Position numbers and translations under genes: made by a program. From contig NZ_JAKSYL010000077.1 of assembly GCF_022829515.1 (NCBI RefSeq), forward strand, positions 1 through 64,000: DNA of 64,000 nucleotides. The letters are read 5' to 3'. The first letter of the stretch is position 1. Each line of letters begins with the position of its first letter. A model generated the notes under the pieces. It did not search any database. It saw only the letters and a list, made by a program, of their open reading frames with translations, and was not told where the DNA came from. The stretch comes from Methylobacterium sp. J-048. GTDB taxonomy: Bacteria > Pseudomonadota > Alphaproteobacteria > Rhizobiales > Beijerinckiaceae. Below are positions 19,011 to 28,966 of the stretch, piece after piece.

Positions 19011-21794
19011 GTGGGTTCAAAGTCTGATATTCCGCTCGTCGCATGGGCGACCCGGTGCAGCTGGCGGCGCGCCTTCGACCTGCGCACCTGGGCGGCGCTC
19101 GGGCTTGCGCTGGTCATCACGGGCTCGGCCGCCCTGTTCATCGCCCATCTGGAGACGCGGGCGGTCGAGGACAATGAGCGCAGCCTCGGCGGCCTCGCCA
19201 CGATCCTGTCGGACCAGGCCGACCGGGCCCTGCAGGCGATCGAGTTGGTCCAGGACGCCGTGCTGGCCGAGTTCCGCACGGCGGGAATCGCCACGCCCGA
19301 GCATTACGCCGACGCGGCTTCCCGGCCGGCCATGCACGCGGCCTTGCAGACCTGGATCGCGGCGCTGCCGCAGGCGAACGCCATCACGCTGATCGACCGG
19401 ACCGGACGGCTGCTCAACTTCAGCCGCTACTGGCCGATTCCGACCGTCAACATCGCCGACCGGGACTACTTCAAGGCGCTCTCCGCCGACCCGGACCTGC
19501 AGCGTTACGTGGGCCGGCCGGTCGCGAACCGGGGCGACGGCGCCTGGACGATCTATATCGCCCGGAAGGTCGCGGCCCCGGACGGCACGTTCCTCGGCCT
19601 GATCCTGGGCGCGGTGGAACTCGGTTATTTCCAGGGCCTGTACGACCAGACCGCTCCGGCGGACGACGCCGTCGTGTCGCTGTTCCGCAACGACGGCATG
19701 CTGCTGGTCCGGCACCCGCAGCTCGAAGGGACGATCGGCCGGATCTTCCCCCGGGCCGGCGCATCCCTGATCACCGCACGGACCGCGCTGGGCGGCGTCA
19801 CGCGCACCGTCAGCCCGATCGACGGCCAGGATCGGCTCATCGCCGCCCGTGCCCTGAAGAACTACCCGCTGGTCCTCAGCGTCAGCCGCACCGCCGAGGC
19901 CTGCCTGGCGGCGGCGCGCCAGCAGGCGGCCATCGTGGGCGCGGCGGCGATCCTGCTGGATCTCGGCCTGCTCGGGCTGGTGCTGCTCGGCCGGCGGCAG
20001 GCCCGCGCCCAGGAGCGGCTCGCCCAGTCCGAGGCCGCCCGGGCCGCGGCCGAGGCGCGCGAGCGCGGCGAGCGGGCCTTGCGCCTCCAGGATGCCCGGT
20101 TCGGCATCGCCCTCGACAACATGGTCCAGGGCCTGTGCCTGTTCGACCGGGACGGCGCCCTCATCGTCATGAATGCGCGCTACGCCGAGATGTACGCGGT
20201 TCCCGAGCCTCTGCGCCGGCCCGGGACCGCGCTGCCCGCCCTCCTCGATCACCTGGCCGACCCGCGCCACGGCCTCGGGGCCGCGGCGGCCGGCGCCCTG
20301 GTGGCGGCCTGCGAGCGCACCGCCGCGCAGGGTCACCCGGTCTCGCTGACCTGCGATTTCGCCGACGGCCGGGCGGTCGACGTGGTCCACGCCCCGATCC
20401 CCGGCGGCGGCTGGCTCTGCACCCACGAGGACGTCACCGAGCGGCGCCGGAGCGAGGCCCGGGTCGCCCACATGGCCCGGCACGACGCGCTCACCGGCCT
20501 GCCGAACCGCCTGGTCCTGAAGGAGCGCATGGACGCGGCGCTCGCCCGCTGCGACGCGCGCGCGCCGGCGACCGTGCTGTGCCTCGACCTCGACGGCTTC
20601 AAGACCGTCAACGACACCTATGGGCATCCGGCCGGTGACGCCCTGCTCTGCGCGGTGGCGGCCCGGTTCGCCGCCACCGTGGCGCCCGACGACCTCGTGG
20701 CCCGGCTCGGCGGCGACGAGTTCGCCATCGTCCTGGGGACGGCCGCCCTGCCGGCGGACGCGGCGCGCCTGGCCCGCTGCCTGGTCGCGGCGCTCGAAAC
20801 GCCGGTGATCGTGAACGGCCACAGTCTCGCGATCGGCACCAGCATCGGCATCGCGAGTGCCGACGACGCGTCCGGCACCGCCGCCACACTCCTGCGGCAG
20901 GCCGATATCGCCCTGTACCAGGCCAAGGCTGCCGGGCGCGGCACCTGGCGCTTCTTCGACCCGGCCATGGATGTCGAGATCCAGCGCCGCCGGCAACTCG
21001 GGGCCGACCTGAGCCGAGCCCTGGCCGAGGGCCAGTTCACCCTGCATGTCCAGCCGATCGTCGGGGCGCACAGCCAGGCCCTGCACGGCTTCGAGGCCCT
21101 GCCGCGCTGGCACCATCCCGAGCACGGCGATGTCGGCCCGGCGGAGTTCATTCCGCTGGCCGAGGAGGTCGGGCTGACCAGGCCGCTGGGTGCCTGGATC
21201 CTCGCCGCCGCCTGCCGGGGGGCTGCCGCCTGGCCGGATTCGGTCCGGGTCGCGGTCAACCTGTCGCCCCAGTACTTTGCCGACGATGGACTCGAGGCGG
21301 ACGTGCGCGCGGCCCTCGCCGACAGCGGCCTCAGCCCGGACCGGCTCGAACTCGAGATTACCGAAGCGGTCCTGCTGCAGGACAACGCCGCGAACCTGTC
21401 GCTCCTGGGCGCGCTCCGTGCCGCGGGCGTGCGGATCGCCATGGACGAGTTCGGGACCGGCTATTCGAGCCTCGGCACCCTGCACCGGTTCCCGTTCGAC
21501 CGGCTCAAGATCGACCCGGGCTTCGTGCGCGGCCTCGCGCGCGACGGCGGCAGCGTCGCGATCCTGCGGGCCATGGTCTGGCTCGGGCGGGCGCTGAAGA
21601 TCGATGTCCTGGCCGAGGGGGTCGAGACCCCCGAGCAGGCCCGGATCCTCCGCGAGGAAGGCTGCCACGAGCTGCAGGGCACCCTGTTCGGCCGCCCCGC
21701 GCCGGTGGCCGACCTCGCCGCGATCCTGGCCCTGACCTCGGGCAGTCTGCGCAAGACCGAGGCCGGGCAGGCCCGCGACGGCGTGGCCGCCTGA
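19011..21794 (+). CDS. Membrane-bound cyclic-di-GMP enzyme: Cache sensor, PAS, GGDEF and EAL
   Basis: The product is 927 residues from GTG 19011. The order is: a membrane segment (about residues 29-46), a periplasmic Cache-type sensor to about residue 290 (FSRYWPIPTVNIADRDYF), a second membrane segment (about 305-325), a coiled linker, a PAS_7-like domain (DNMVQGLCLFDRDGALIVMN), a GGDEF domain and an EAL domain. The cyclase signature RLGGDEFAIVL is intact. The EAL side keeps FEAL, VAVNLSP, the EITEAVLL Glu, the LKID Lys and LAEGVET Glu, but the usual DDFGTG reads DEFGTG. It may be bifunctional. Its ligand is unknown. The gene stands alone; no clear Shine-Dalgarno precedes the GTG. Confidence 0.92.
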   Translation: MGSKSDIPLVAWATRCSWRRAFDLRTWAALGLALVITGSAALFIAHLETRAVEDNERSLGGLATILSDQADRALQAIELVQDAVLAEFRTAGIATPEHYADAASRPAMHAALQTWIAALPQANAITLIDRTGRLLNFSRYWPIPTVNIADRDYFKALSADPDLQRYVGRPVANRGDGAWTIYIARKVAAPDGTFLGLILGAVELGYFQGLYDQTAPADDAVVSLFRNDGMLLVRHPQLEGTIGRIFPRAGASLITARTALGGVTRTVSPIDGQDRLIAARALKNYPLVLSVSRTAEACLAAARQQAAIVGAAAILLDLGLLGLVLLGRRQARAQERLAQSEAARAAAEARERGERALRLQDARFGIALDNMVQGLCLFDRDGALIVMNARYAEMYAVPEPLRRPGTALPALLDHLADPRHGLGAAAAGALVAACERTAAQGHPVSLTCDFADGRAVDVVHAPIPGGGWLCTHEDVTERRRSEARVAHMARHDALTGLPNRLVLKERMDAALARCDARAPATVLCLDLDGFKTVNDTYGHPAGDALLCAVAARFAATVAPDDLVARLGGDEFAIVLGTAALPADAARLARCLVAALETPVIVNGHSLAIGTSIGIASADDASGTAATLLRQADIALYQAKAAGRGTWRFFDPAMDVEIQRRRQLGADLSRALAEGQFTLHVQPIVGAHSQALHGFEALPRWHHPEHGDVGPAEFIPLAEEVGLTRPLGAWILAAACRGAAAWPDSVRVAVNLSPQYFADDGLEADVRAALADSGLSPDRLELEITEAVLLQDNAANLSLLGALRAAGVRIAMDEFGTGYSSLGTLHRFPFDRLKIDPGFVRGLARDGGSVAILRAMVWLGRALKIDVLAEGVETPEQARILREEGCHELQGTLFGRPAPVADLAAILALTSGSLRKTEAGQARDGVAA

Positions 21795-21797
21795 GGG

Positions 21798-21866
21798 AGC
21801 CCCGGTCTCTCAGGGGCTCCGCCCCCGAACCCCGCCAAAGGGCTGAGCCCTTTGGGATCCCGGGAC
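21798..21866. repeat. Family B palindromic repeat between convergent genes
   Basis: Contains GGGGCTCCGCCCCCGAACCCCGCCAAAGGGCTGAGCCCTTTGGGATCCCGG, in the opposite orientation to the copy at 4045. It lies between the converging GGDEF/EAL and glcD genes, a position where a bidirectional terminator would serve both. Confidence 0.7.
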
Positions 21867-23309
21867 TCAGGCCGCCTTGGCTTCCAGCCGTCCCTCCAGC
21901 GGGAAGACCTTGGCGGGGTTGAGCATCCAGTCGGGGTCGAACACGGCTTTCACCCGCATCTGCTGCTCCAGGTCGGCCTGGGTGTACTGGAAGCGCATCA
22001 GCTCGCGCTTCTCGATGCCGACACCGTGCTCGCCGGTGAGGCAGCCGCCGACCTCGACGCAGAGCTTGAGGATCTCGTCGCCGGCGGCCTCGGCCTTCTG
22101 CAACTCGCCCGGCTTGTTGATGTCGAACAGGATCAGCGGGTGCAGGTTGCCGTCGCCGGCATGGAACACGTTGGCCACCCGCAGGCCGTGGCCGGCGCAG
22201 ATCGCCCCGATGCGCTCCAGCACCGGCCCGAGCTGCCCGGTCGGGATGGTGCCGTCCATGCAGATGTAGTCGGAGATCCGGCCCGTGGCCCCGAAGGCCG
22301 ACTTGCGGCCCTTCCAGATCGCGGCGGATTCCGCCTCCGAGCGGGAGACCCGCAGGCTGGTCGGCCGGAAATCCCGGGCGATCGCCTCGATGCGGGCCAG
22401 CATCGCGTCGCATTCGGCGTCCGAACCCTCGACCTCGATGATCAGCATCGCCTCCGCGTCGCGCGGGTAGCCGGCTTTCGCGAAATCCTCGGTGATCAGG
22501 ATCGCCTCGCGGTCCATGTACTCGATCGCCACCGGGATGATGCCAGCCGCGATGATCGCGGCGACGCAATCGCCCGCATCCTCGACCTTCGAGAAGCCGA
22601 CCAGCACCGGACGCGCGCCCTCGGCCGCCCGCAGGATCCGCACCGTCGCCTCGGTGACGATGCCGAGCTGGCCTTCCGATCCGCAGATGAGGCCCAGGAG
22701 ATCGTAGCCGGGGCTGTCGAGGTGCTGGCCGCCGACCTCCACCACGGTGCCGTCGTTGAGCACCAGGGTGACGCCCAGCAGGTTGTTGGTGGTCACGCCG
22801 TATTTCAGGCAATGGGCGCCGCCGGAATTCATCGCGATGTTGCCCGCAATGGTGCAGGCGAGCTGGCTCGACGGGTCGGGGGCGTAGAAGAAGCCCTCAT
22901 GGGCGACCGCGCCCGAGATCGCCAGGTTGGTGAGCCCACTCTGCACCCGGGCGGTGCGGTTCTCGAAATCGAGGTCCAGCACCTGGGTCATCTTGCCGAC
23001 CCCCAGGATGATCGCGTCACCCTGCGCGATCGCCCCGCCGGCCAGCGACGTGCCGGCCCCCCGGGGCACCACACGGACGCCCTCGGCGTGGCAATAGGCC
23101 ATCACGGCCGCCACCTCCCGGGTGGTCGAGGGCAGGACCACGGCCAGCGGCATCTGCCGGTAGGCGGTCAGCCCGTCGGTCTCGAAGGCCCGGCGCTCGT
23201 CCTCGCTGGTCACCAGCGCTTCCGGGGCGACCAGGGGCGCGAGGCCCGCCAGGATCGCCTCCCGCCGGGCGAGGATTTTGGGGTCGGGCTCGGGGAAGCG
23301 GATGGTCAT
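21867..23309 (-). CDS. glcD: Glycolate oxidase subunit GlcD-like FAD-linked dehydrogenase
   Basis: The product is 480 residues, usual for GlcD. The N-terminal half is an FAD-binding 4 domain: PRGAGTSLAGGAIA is the diphosphate loop, and NSGGAHCLKYGVT and LLGLICGSEGQLGIVTEAT follow. The C-terminal half is the cap domain, with the conserved HAGDGNLHP and CLTGEHGVGIEKR segments. GlcD oxidises glycolate or other 2-hydroxy acids to 2-keto acids with GlcE and GlcF. Those genes are not next to it, so it could instead be a related D-lactate or 2-hydroxyacid dehydrogenase working alone. It is divergent from kdsD. Confidence 0.9.
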   Translation of the reverse strand: MTIRFPEPDPKILARREAILAGLAPLVAPEALVTSEDERRAFETDGLTAYRQMPLAVVLPSTTREVAAVMAYCHAEGVRVVPRGAGTSLAGGAIAQGDAIILGVGKMTQVLDLDFENRTARVQSGLTNLAISGAVAHEGFFYAPDPSSQLACTIAGNIAMNSGGAHCLKYGVTTNNLLGVTLVLNDGTVVEVGGQHLDSPGYDLLGLICGSEGQLGIVTEATVRILRAAEGARPVLVGFSKVEDAGDCVAAIIAAGIIPVAIEYMDREAILITEDFAKAGYPRDAEAMLIIEVEGSDAECDAMLARIEAIARDFRPTSLRVSRSEAESAAIWKGRKSAFGATGRISDYICMDGTIPTGQLGPVLERIGAICAGHGLRVANVFHAGDGNLHPLILFDINKPGELQKAEAAGDEILKLCVEVGGCLTGEHGVGIEKRELMRFQYTQADLEQQMRVKAVFDPDWMLNPAKVFPLEGRLEAKAA

Positions 23310-23510
23310 GGGGCTCGGGCCCTCTCTCGATCTGGCGTATCGGGAGCATGGACCCGCTGGAGCGGGCCTTCAACCGTCCGGCGGACAGAGTGGGGCGGCA
23401 TGTCGTCCCGGCGTCACATTTCAACCATGACGGCTCCCTAGCGTCGAAAACCTCGCTTCGCATCGCCGCTCGCGGCGCCGGATCCGCCCGACGGGTCCAG
23501 AACGGAACCG

Positions 23511-24536
23511 ATGAACGCTCCCGCCTCCAGCGCCCTGCGCGACGACCTTTACGATTCCGCGGCCGCGAACCTCGCCACCACCCGCGATGTCGGGATCCGC
23601 AGCCTGCAGCTGGGCATCGCCGCCCTGCAGGAGACCAGCGCGGCGTTCCAGGGCCGGCTCGGCGTGGCCTTCGAGGAGGCGGTGCAGACCATCCTGCAGA
23701 GCAAGGGCCGGGTGATCGTCAGCGGCATCGGCAAGAGCGGCCATATCGGCCGCAAGATCGCCGCGACCCTGGCCTCCACGGGCACCCACGCCTTCTTCGT
23801 CCACCCCACCGAGGCGAGCCACGGCGATCTCGGCATGATCGCCCGCGACGACGTGATCGTCGCCCTGTCCTGGTCCGGAGAGACCGCGGAGCTGTCCGAC
23901 CTCGTCGGGTTCAGCCGCCGCTTCTCGATTCCCCTGGTCGCCATCACCCGCAACGGCGCCAGCACGCTCGGCAAGGCCGCCGACGTGCTTCTGGAGCTGC
24001 CGCGGGTGCGCGAATCCTGCCCGCACGACCTCGCCCCGACCTCCTCGAGCCTGATCCAGCTGGCGCTCGGCGACGCCCTGGCGGTGGCGCTGCTGGAGCG
24101 GCGCGGCTTCACCTCGGCGCGCTTCCACACCCTCCATCCCGGCGGAACGCTCGCGGCCCGGCTCAAGACCGTGCAGCAGGTGATGCACGGCCCCCAGGAC
24201 ATGCCGCTGGTCTCCGACACCGCCCTGATGTCCGAGGTGCTGATCGAGATCGCCGCGCGCCGCTACGGCTGCGTCGGCGTCACCGACGCCGCCGGCCGTC
24301 TGGTCGGCATCGTCACGGACGGCGACCTGCGCCGCCATATGGGACCCGAGATCCTCGACACCCCGGTCTCGGCGATCATGACCCGCGAACCGATCACCGT
24401 GGAGCCGCACAAGCTCGCCCAGGCCGCCCTGGAGCTGATGAACCGCCGGCTGATCACCGCGGTCTTCGCGGTCACGGACGGCCGGCCTGTGGGCATCGTC
24501 CACGTCCACGACCTGCTGCGCGCCGGCATCGCCTGA
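23511..24536 (+). CDS. kdsD: Arabinose-5-phosphate isomerase
   Basis: The product is 341 residues: a SIS sugar-isomerase domain (about residues 45-180; VSGIGKSGHIGRKIAATLASTGT and LSWSGETAEL) followed by two CBS domains (about 205-335). It converts ribulose 5-phosphate to arabinose 5-phosphate, the first step to KDO of lipopolysaccharide. The HPTEASHGDLGMI segment with the catalytic His, and FHTLHPGGTLAARL, match KdsD. No kdsC or kdsB gene is adjacent. Confidence 0.94.
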   Translation: MNAPASSALRDDLYDSAAANLATTRDVGIRSLQLGIAALQETSAAFQGRLGVAFEEAVQTILQSKGRVIVSGIGKSGHIGRKIAATLASTGTHAFFVHPTEASHGDLGMIARDDVIVALSWSGETAELSDLVGFSRRFSIPLVAITRNGASTLGKAADVLLELPRVRESCPHDLAPTSSSLIQLALGDALAVALLERRGFTSARFHTLHPGGTLAARLKTVQQVMHGPQDMPLVSDTALMSEVLIEIAARRYGCVGVTDAAGRLVGIVTDGDLRRHMGPEILDTPVSAIMTREPITVEPHKLAQAALELMNRRLITAVFAVTDGRPVGIVHVHDLLRAGIA

Positions 24537-24582
24537 ACGGTCGGTATCCGGCCGGCTTAAACCGAGGATACTCCCATCCAAC

Positions 24583-24703
24583 CCCCTCATCCTGAGGTGC
24601 CGAAGCGGAGCGGAGGCCTCGAAGGAGGCTTCCAGGGATCGCGCGGCAGGCTGGAAGGCTCCTTCGAGGCTCGCTTCGCTCACACCTCAGGATGAGGGCG
24701 TTG
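24583..24703. repeat. Long imperfect palindrome (family D repeat), copy 2
   Basis: The outer arms are CCCTCATCCTGAGGTGC and CACCTCAGGATGAGGG, with inner arms GGCCTCGAAGGAGG / CTCCTTCGAGGC. It matches the copy at 55-187. It lies between the converging kdsD and SHOCT genes. Confidence 0.75.
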
Positions 24704-24752
24704 GTAGGATTGTCGAAATTTCGATAGCCAGTGAATTTGGCGGGTCAAAATA

Positions 24753-25541
24753 TTACAGTCGCGCCAGCAGCTCCGCCTTCTTGTCCGAAAATTCCCGCTC
24801 GGTGAGCACGCCCCGGGCGTGCAGCTCCGCCAGCCGCTCGATCGTCGCCAGCACGTCGCCGGACGGTGACGCCTCCGGCTTGGACGCGGCCGGCTGCGGG
24901 GGGGAGGCCGGCGGTGCGGCCGGATCGACCTGCCGGGGGGCGGCCGTCTCCGCCTCGATCCGGCGCAGGCGGTCGAGGGCCACGACGCCCCGCGGTCCGG
25001 TGAAGTCGAGGCTGCCGTTCGCCTGCGACACCCCGGAGATGTGGTGCTCGCCGGTATCGTAGAGCGCGATGCCGGAGCCCGATTCGATGGCGAGCCGCCG
25101 CGTGTCCGGGAAATAGGCGTAGCGCATGCCGTTCTGCGAGCCGGTGCTCGCCGGAGCCCCCAGGCCGGCGGGCCACCACTCGCCGCCGCCGCGCCGCGAT
25201 TCAGGGCCGGCCTCCGAGAACCCGCCCGCGGGCAGCGCTGCGGAGAGCTCGGTGCAGAGGGCGTCGACGCGGGCCTTCAGGCCGTCGTCGAACATCCGGC
25301 CGACCATCACCATGCCGCCGGAAAACCACTGGCCCATCCCGCCGAGATCGGGATGGTCGAACTGCGCCATCGTGCCGTGCCCGCGCTCCAGCGCCTGGAC
25401 CAGATGGCGCACCGCGTCGAGGCTCACGCCGTGGCGCTCGGCCACGCTGCGCAGGCCCGAGGCATGGTCGAACCCGCCCTCGTCCAGGAACGAATCGGGG
25501 GCGGCGGTGCCGCCGGGCGGGACCGAGGGTTTCGGGTCCAT
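24753..25541 (-). CDS. SHOCT-domain protein
   Basis: The product is 262 residues from ATG 25541, which has GGAG seven bases upstream; an ATG at 25571 has no such site. The last 30 residues (TIERLAELHARGVLTEREFSDKKAELLARL) are a clear SHOCT domain, a short helix pair often found at protein ends and thought to mediate oligomerisation. The rest shows a FDHASGLRSVAERHGVS segment, a Gly/Met-rich stretch (LGGMGQWFSGGMVMVGRMFDDG) and a central beta-rich region (MRYAYFPDTRRLAIESGSGIALYD), then a Pro/Ala linker. I do not recognise the function. Confidence 0.75.
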   Translation of the reverse strand: MDPKPSVPPGGTAAPDSFLDEGGFDHASGLRSVAERHGVSLDAVRHLVQALERGHGTMAQFDHPDLGGMGQWFSGGMVMVGRMFDDGLKARVDALCTELSAALPAGGFSEAGPESRRGGGEWWPAGLGAPASTGSQNGMRYAYFPDTRRLAIESGSGIALYDTGEHHISGVSQANGSLDFTGPRGVVALDRLRRIEAETAAPRQVDPAAPPASPPQPAASKPEASPSGDVLATIERLAELHARGVLTEREFSDKKAELLARL

Positions 25542-25640
25542 GGGCGAGCTCCGATCGTCGCCGGCGGCCATGATGGCCAGGGCCGGCGCTGTTGCGCTGC
25601 CGACACAATCCCTGGTCGTATGCTCCGGTTCCGGATTCCC

Positions 25641-26240
25641 TCAGGTGCCGGACTGGGGGAACGGGCCGGCGATGACGAAGTCGGCGATCGGCCGGCGGCC
25701 GTTCGGAGCCTCGCGCGGCCGCTGCTCCTCGGTGAGGTCGGCCTCCGCGACCTTGCGGCCCACCGCGAAGGCGGCCTCGACCCGGTGGTTCTCGGGCAGG
25801 CGCAGCACCTCGGGGGCGCGGACATGGTCGAACCCGGTCATGCCGTGGGCGTGCCAGCCCTGGCGGAACGCCTGGAGCTGGAAGGCCAGCGAGGCGGTCC
25901 CGGTATCGAACGAATGGCTGTAGGACGGCTTCAGTTCGTCGCCGACCTTCATGAGCCCGTTCGAGACCAGGAACAGGATCGCGCCGGTGCCCGAGACCCA
26001 TTTCTGGTTGCCGGGTACGAGCAGGCCGAAGAACGTGTCCCAGTTCGCGTCGCCCCGCAGCGCGTAGAGGAAGCGCCAGGGCTGCGAATTGTATGCGGAG
26101 GGCGACCAGCGCGCCGCCTCGATCATCCGCAGCAGCTCGGCTTCGGGCAGCGCCTCGCCCGTGAAGGCGCGGGGCGAGTGCCGCGCCACGAAGATCGGAT
26201 CGATGTCGTGGTCGGGCTGGCGGGACGGGGGCAGGCTCAC
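25641..26240 (-). CDS. Nitroreductase family protein
   Basis: The product is 199 residues from GTG 26240, which has GGAG nine bases upstream; GTG 26258 is an alternative. The pattern is that of FMN-dependent nitroreductases: RHSPRAFTGEALPEAELLRMIEAARWSPSAYNSQPWRF at the N-terminus, where Arg, Ser and Asn contact FMN, and the GRKVAEADL segment near the end. Family members reduce nitroaromatics, quinones or flavins with NAD(P)H. The substrate is unknown. It sits at the edge of the AT-rich island and its own base composition is that of the chromosome. Confidence 0.85.
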   Translation of the reverse strand: MSLPPSRQPDHDIDPIFVARHSPRAFTGEALPEAELLRMIEAARWSPSAYNSQPWRFLYALRGDANWDTFFGLLVPGNQKWVSGTGAILFLVSNGLMKVGDELKPSYSHSFDTGTASLAFQLQAFRQGWHAHGMTGFDHVRAPEVLRLPENHRVEAAFAVGRKVAEADLTEEQRPREAPNGRRPIADFVIAGPFPQSGT

Positions 26241-26760
26241 GGGAATCGACTCCGGCACGGTTACGCTTCGGGTAGCGCCGACACTGCCCGAAATGCTTGG
26301 CTGGTGGCAAACCCAGGCCACGCATTGCAGGGCCGCCATTCCCGTAGCGGAACGTCCGATCCTCGATCCCGAACTCCAAAGGATATCGCCTCGATTCAAT
26401 CGTGTCTCCGAGAGATCTGTGTTGGGAATTAGTTTTGATCTCACGTTGGGAGTATTTAGCCGGTCTACAAACAGGTCTAGGTCGTGATCTAATTTTTAAG
26501 CTGATATTTTCGCGCTTGAAGGCCGAACGATGACAGCGCTGCCCAAGCAGTTTAAGTCGTCACGGTTTCCTCTCGTGTACAGACTTTCTTCTACGCCTTG
26601 CGTTCAACGTGTGCACCCGTGTAGAATTAATACGTCTTAGTTGCCAACATTACGTTGAGTGGCTTTTGATGCACTGTTGCGATCAAAGAGAACGGGTTAC
26701 AGTTCTCTCGAATAAGAAACTAAATCGTGCGTAAATTAAAGCTCTTGAGGAAGACCAATC
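26241..26760. other. AT-rich gene-free stretch at the left edge of the polysaccharide island
   Basis: Base composition changes abruptly near 26390, from GC-rich to AT-rich (for example TTAGTTTTGATC, AATTTTTAAGC). I see no gene, tRNA or insertion sequence in these 520 bases. The last 100 bases probably hold the promoter of the glycosyltransferase gene; a GAGGAAGACC Shine-Dalgarno-like site lies just before its ATG. Confidence 0.6.
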
Positions 26761-27828
26761 ATGAATTTAAACAATGTTACCGGACACACGGCGGAGTCAA
26801 TTTCTGAGACGTTCCGACTTAATTTTGTGCGATGGAATGATAGTAATGAATCTTGGATAGGCAACATTGCCTACGATATTCTTAGATCTGCTTCTATTGC
26901 TGGATCGCCTGCGATGCCGGGATTTGTCGAAGGTGAAACGTTCCACGTCCACGCCGAAGCGTTTTCCTATTTTGATCATTCGATCGTATCGGGGATCCAG
27001 GATTGGTATGCCCAAGCCCGCGCGATGGCTGCGCATTGGTCCTTGCAACATGGCCGAACTGAGCCGATCGAGCTGCCGGGAACGTGGTGTTTCGTAGCTC
27101 AACCTTGGAGTAATGTCTTCTGGCACTGGATATGCGAAGGTCTCGTCAAAATTTCGGCTTTCGAAGCTGCGGGCTTCACGGGCGGCTACATAGTCCCAGG
27201 TGGGGTGGGATTCGTTCGGAGATCGCTTGAATTGCTCAACATTGACCCATGTCGATTGCATTACTGCAGCGTACCTTACGCACACATAGAAAAACTTATC
27301 GTGCCGCATCGGTTTCGCGCACAGATCGACCTGCGGAATCACTTGGACGCGGTGGATTGGCTGAGGACGCACCTTGTATCCGGACAGTCAGCCGACGAAC
27401 CACTTAAAATCTATGTGGCGCGGCGGGATAACCGTAGTATCGTCAACGAGGACGACCTCCTTACACTGTTGACGGAACACGGTTTTCGGCACGTTTCCAT
27501 GGAAAACCTGGACTTTGCAGACCAAATTGCGTTGGTGTCGCGAACGGGTATTTTTGCCGGCCCCCATGGGTCCGCCTTTGCCCACACCATGTTCATGCCG
27601 CGCCGGTCATCGATAGTAGAAATATTTTCACCGACTTATGTGAATCCATGTATGTTGACGACATCTATGCATCTCAACCAAGACTACGCGATGGTTGTGG
27701 GCTATACCGATGCCGCAATAGGTCAACCGCGCGACTCCCCGATTCTAGCAAATATTGAGCTTGTAAAACTGTCACTGGAACGGGCAGAAGCTTTGGCTCA
27801 GTATTATAAATCGCGACGGGTAATATAG
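26761..27828 (+). CDS. Glycosyltransferase family 61 protein (DUF563)
   Basis: The product is 355 residues. The C-terminal half carries the family 61 signature: KIYVARRDN, the Arg-Asn-x-Asp-rich block RSIVNEDDLLTLLTEHGF, and FAGPHGSAFAHTMFMP followed by IVEIF. The N-terminal half has the PWSNVFWHWICEGLVKI segment found in DUF563 members. These enzymes transfer sugars, often xylose, in plant and bacterial polysaccharides; the acceptor here is unknown. The gene has much lower GC and different codon use from its neighbours, as does the UDP-xylose synthase gene after it, which suggests joint acquisition. It starts with ATG behind GAGGAAGACC. Confidence 0.85.
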   Translation: MNLNNVTGHTAESISETFRLNFVRWNDSNESWIGNIAYDILRSASIAGSPAMPGFVEGETFHVHAEAFSYFDHSIVSGIQDWYAQARAMAAHWSLQHGRTEPIELPGTWCFVAQPWSNVFWHWICEGLVKISAFEAAGFTGGYIVPGGVGFVRRSLELLNIDPCRLHYCSVPYAHIEKLIVPHRFRAQIDLRNHLDAVDWLRTHLVSGQSADEPLKIYVARRDNRSIVNEDDLLTLLTEHGFRHVSMENLDFADQIALVSRTGIFAGPHGSAFAHTMFMPRRSSIVEIFSPTYVNPCMLTTSMHLNQDYAMVVGYTDAAIGQPRDSPILANIELVKLSLERAEALAQYYKSRRVI

Positions 27829-28015
27829 TCAGATTTCCGAGATGGAATGATCTTTCCCTGCTTGATTCCCGAGTTCGCCTACAAAAAACTAGAACAATGA
27901 TGGATTCTTTCCATGGTCCGCAAGATTGCGGCGGGAACTTTGCAGGCGACTTCGGGAATGACTTTTCTTAATAGGGGCTGTGCAGAAACTATAGCCGACG
28001 ACGTATATAAAATGC

Positions 28016-28966
28016 CTATTCAACGAACTCCCTGAAATAATTAATTGTTCTTGTTAGGCCTTCCTGTAGATTTATCGTTGGTTTCCAAGCAAGGGTTTGC
28101 TCAGCCTTTGTGATGTCCGGCCGTCTTTGCCGCGGATCATCCGTAGGCAGGGGGCAATAAATTAGCCGTGAAGATGAATCTGTTAGTTTTAGTATTAGAT
28201 CTGACAGTTGTACAATCGTGAATTCTTCTGGATTACCAATATTAATCGGCCCTGTCACGTCGCTAGGACTAGACATAAGTCGGATAAATGCTTCAATCAA
28301 ATCATCGACATAGCAGAAGGATCGGGTTTGTTTGCCGTCGCCATAAATCGTTATGTCTTTTCCTTGGAGGGCTTGCATGATGAGATTTGAAACAACCCGG
28401 CCATCGTTTGGAAGCATTCGCGGGCCATAAGTATTAAAAATACGCGCTACTTTGATCTGCAAATTATGCTGACGATGATAATCGAAAAACAAAGTTTCCG
28501 CGCAGCGCTTACCTTCATCGTAACATGAGCGGAGACCGATCGGGTTGACATGGCCCCAGTAACTCTCCGTCTGAGGGGTGAATTCAGGATCACCATAGAC
28601 TTCTGAAGTAGATGCTTGAAAAATCTTCGCCCTTATTCTTTTTGCGAGGCCAAGCATATTTACTGCGCCCAAGACGCTAGTTTTGATTGTTTGTACCGGA
28701 TCGAATTGATAGTGTATGGGTGAGGCGGGGCAGGCTAAATTGTAGATTTCATCAACTTCGACATATAGCGGAAAGGTTATATCGTGACGCATCAGCTCGA
28801 AGCGTGGGTTTTTGAGGAGATGAACGACGTTTTCGCGCGCGCCTGTGAAGAAATTGTCGACACACAAAACCTCGTGCCCATCGTTAAGGAGCCGCTCGCA
28901 GAGATGCGAACCAAGGAACCCACCTCCCCCTGTGACTAGGATTCGTTTGATTTTTCTACGCCGCAA
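28016..28966 (-). CDS. uxs: UDP-glucuronate decarboxylase (UDP-xylose synthase)
   Basis: The product is 316 residues of the extended short-chain dehydrogenase family. Seen: the NAD motif [16 protein letters not shown] near the N-terminus, the catalytic TSEVYGDP segment (Thr/Ser and Glu), YDEGKRCAE with the Tyr-x3-Lys pair, FNTYGPRM, and [10 protein letters not shown] near the end, which is typical of UXS. It makes UDP-xylose from UDP-glucuronate. The start is TTG at 28966, with AAAAGGA eight bases upstream. Low GC matches the convergent glycosyltransferase gene (gap 187 bases), so UDP-xylose may be its donor. Confidence 0.9.
   Translation of the reverse strand: MRRRKIKRILVTGGGGFLGSHLCERLLNDGHEVLCVDNFFTGARENVVHLLKNPRFELMRHDITFPLYVEVDEIYNLACPASPIHYQFDPVQTIKTSVLGAVNMLGLAKRIRAKIFQASTSEVYGDPEFTPQTESYWGHVNPIGLRSCYDEGKRCAETLFFDYHRQHNLQIKVARIFNTYGPRMLPNDGRVVSNLIMQALQGKDITIYGDGKQTRSFCYVDDLIEAFIRLMSSPSDVTGPINIGNPEEFTIVQLSDLILKLTDSSSRLIYCPLPTDDPRQRRPDITKAEQTLAWKPTINLQEGLTRTINYFREFVE

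Noticed and set aside
19017..21668. An 880-residue minus-strand open frame opposite the GGDEF/EAL gene
   Set aside because: Same antisense effect; the plus-strand gene has all its catalytic motifs.
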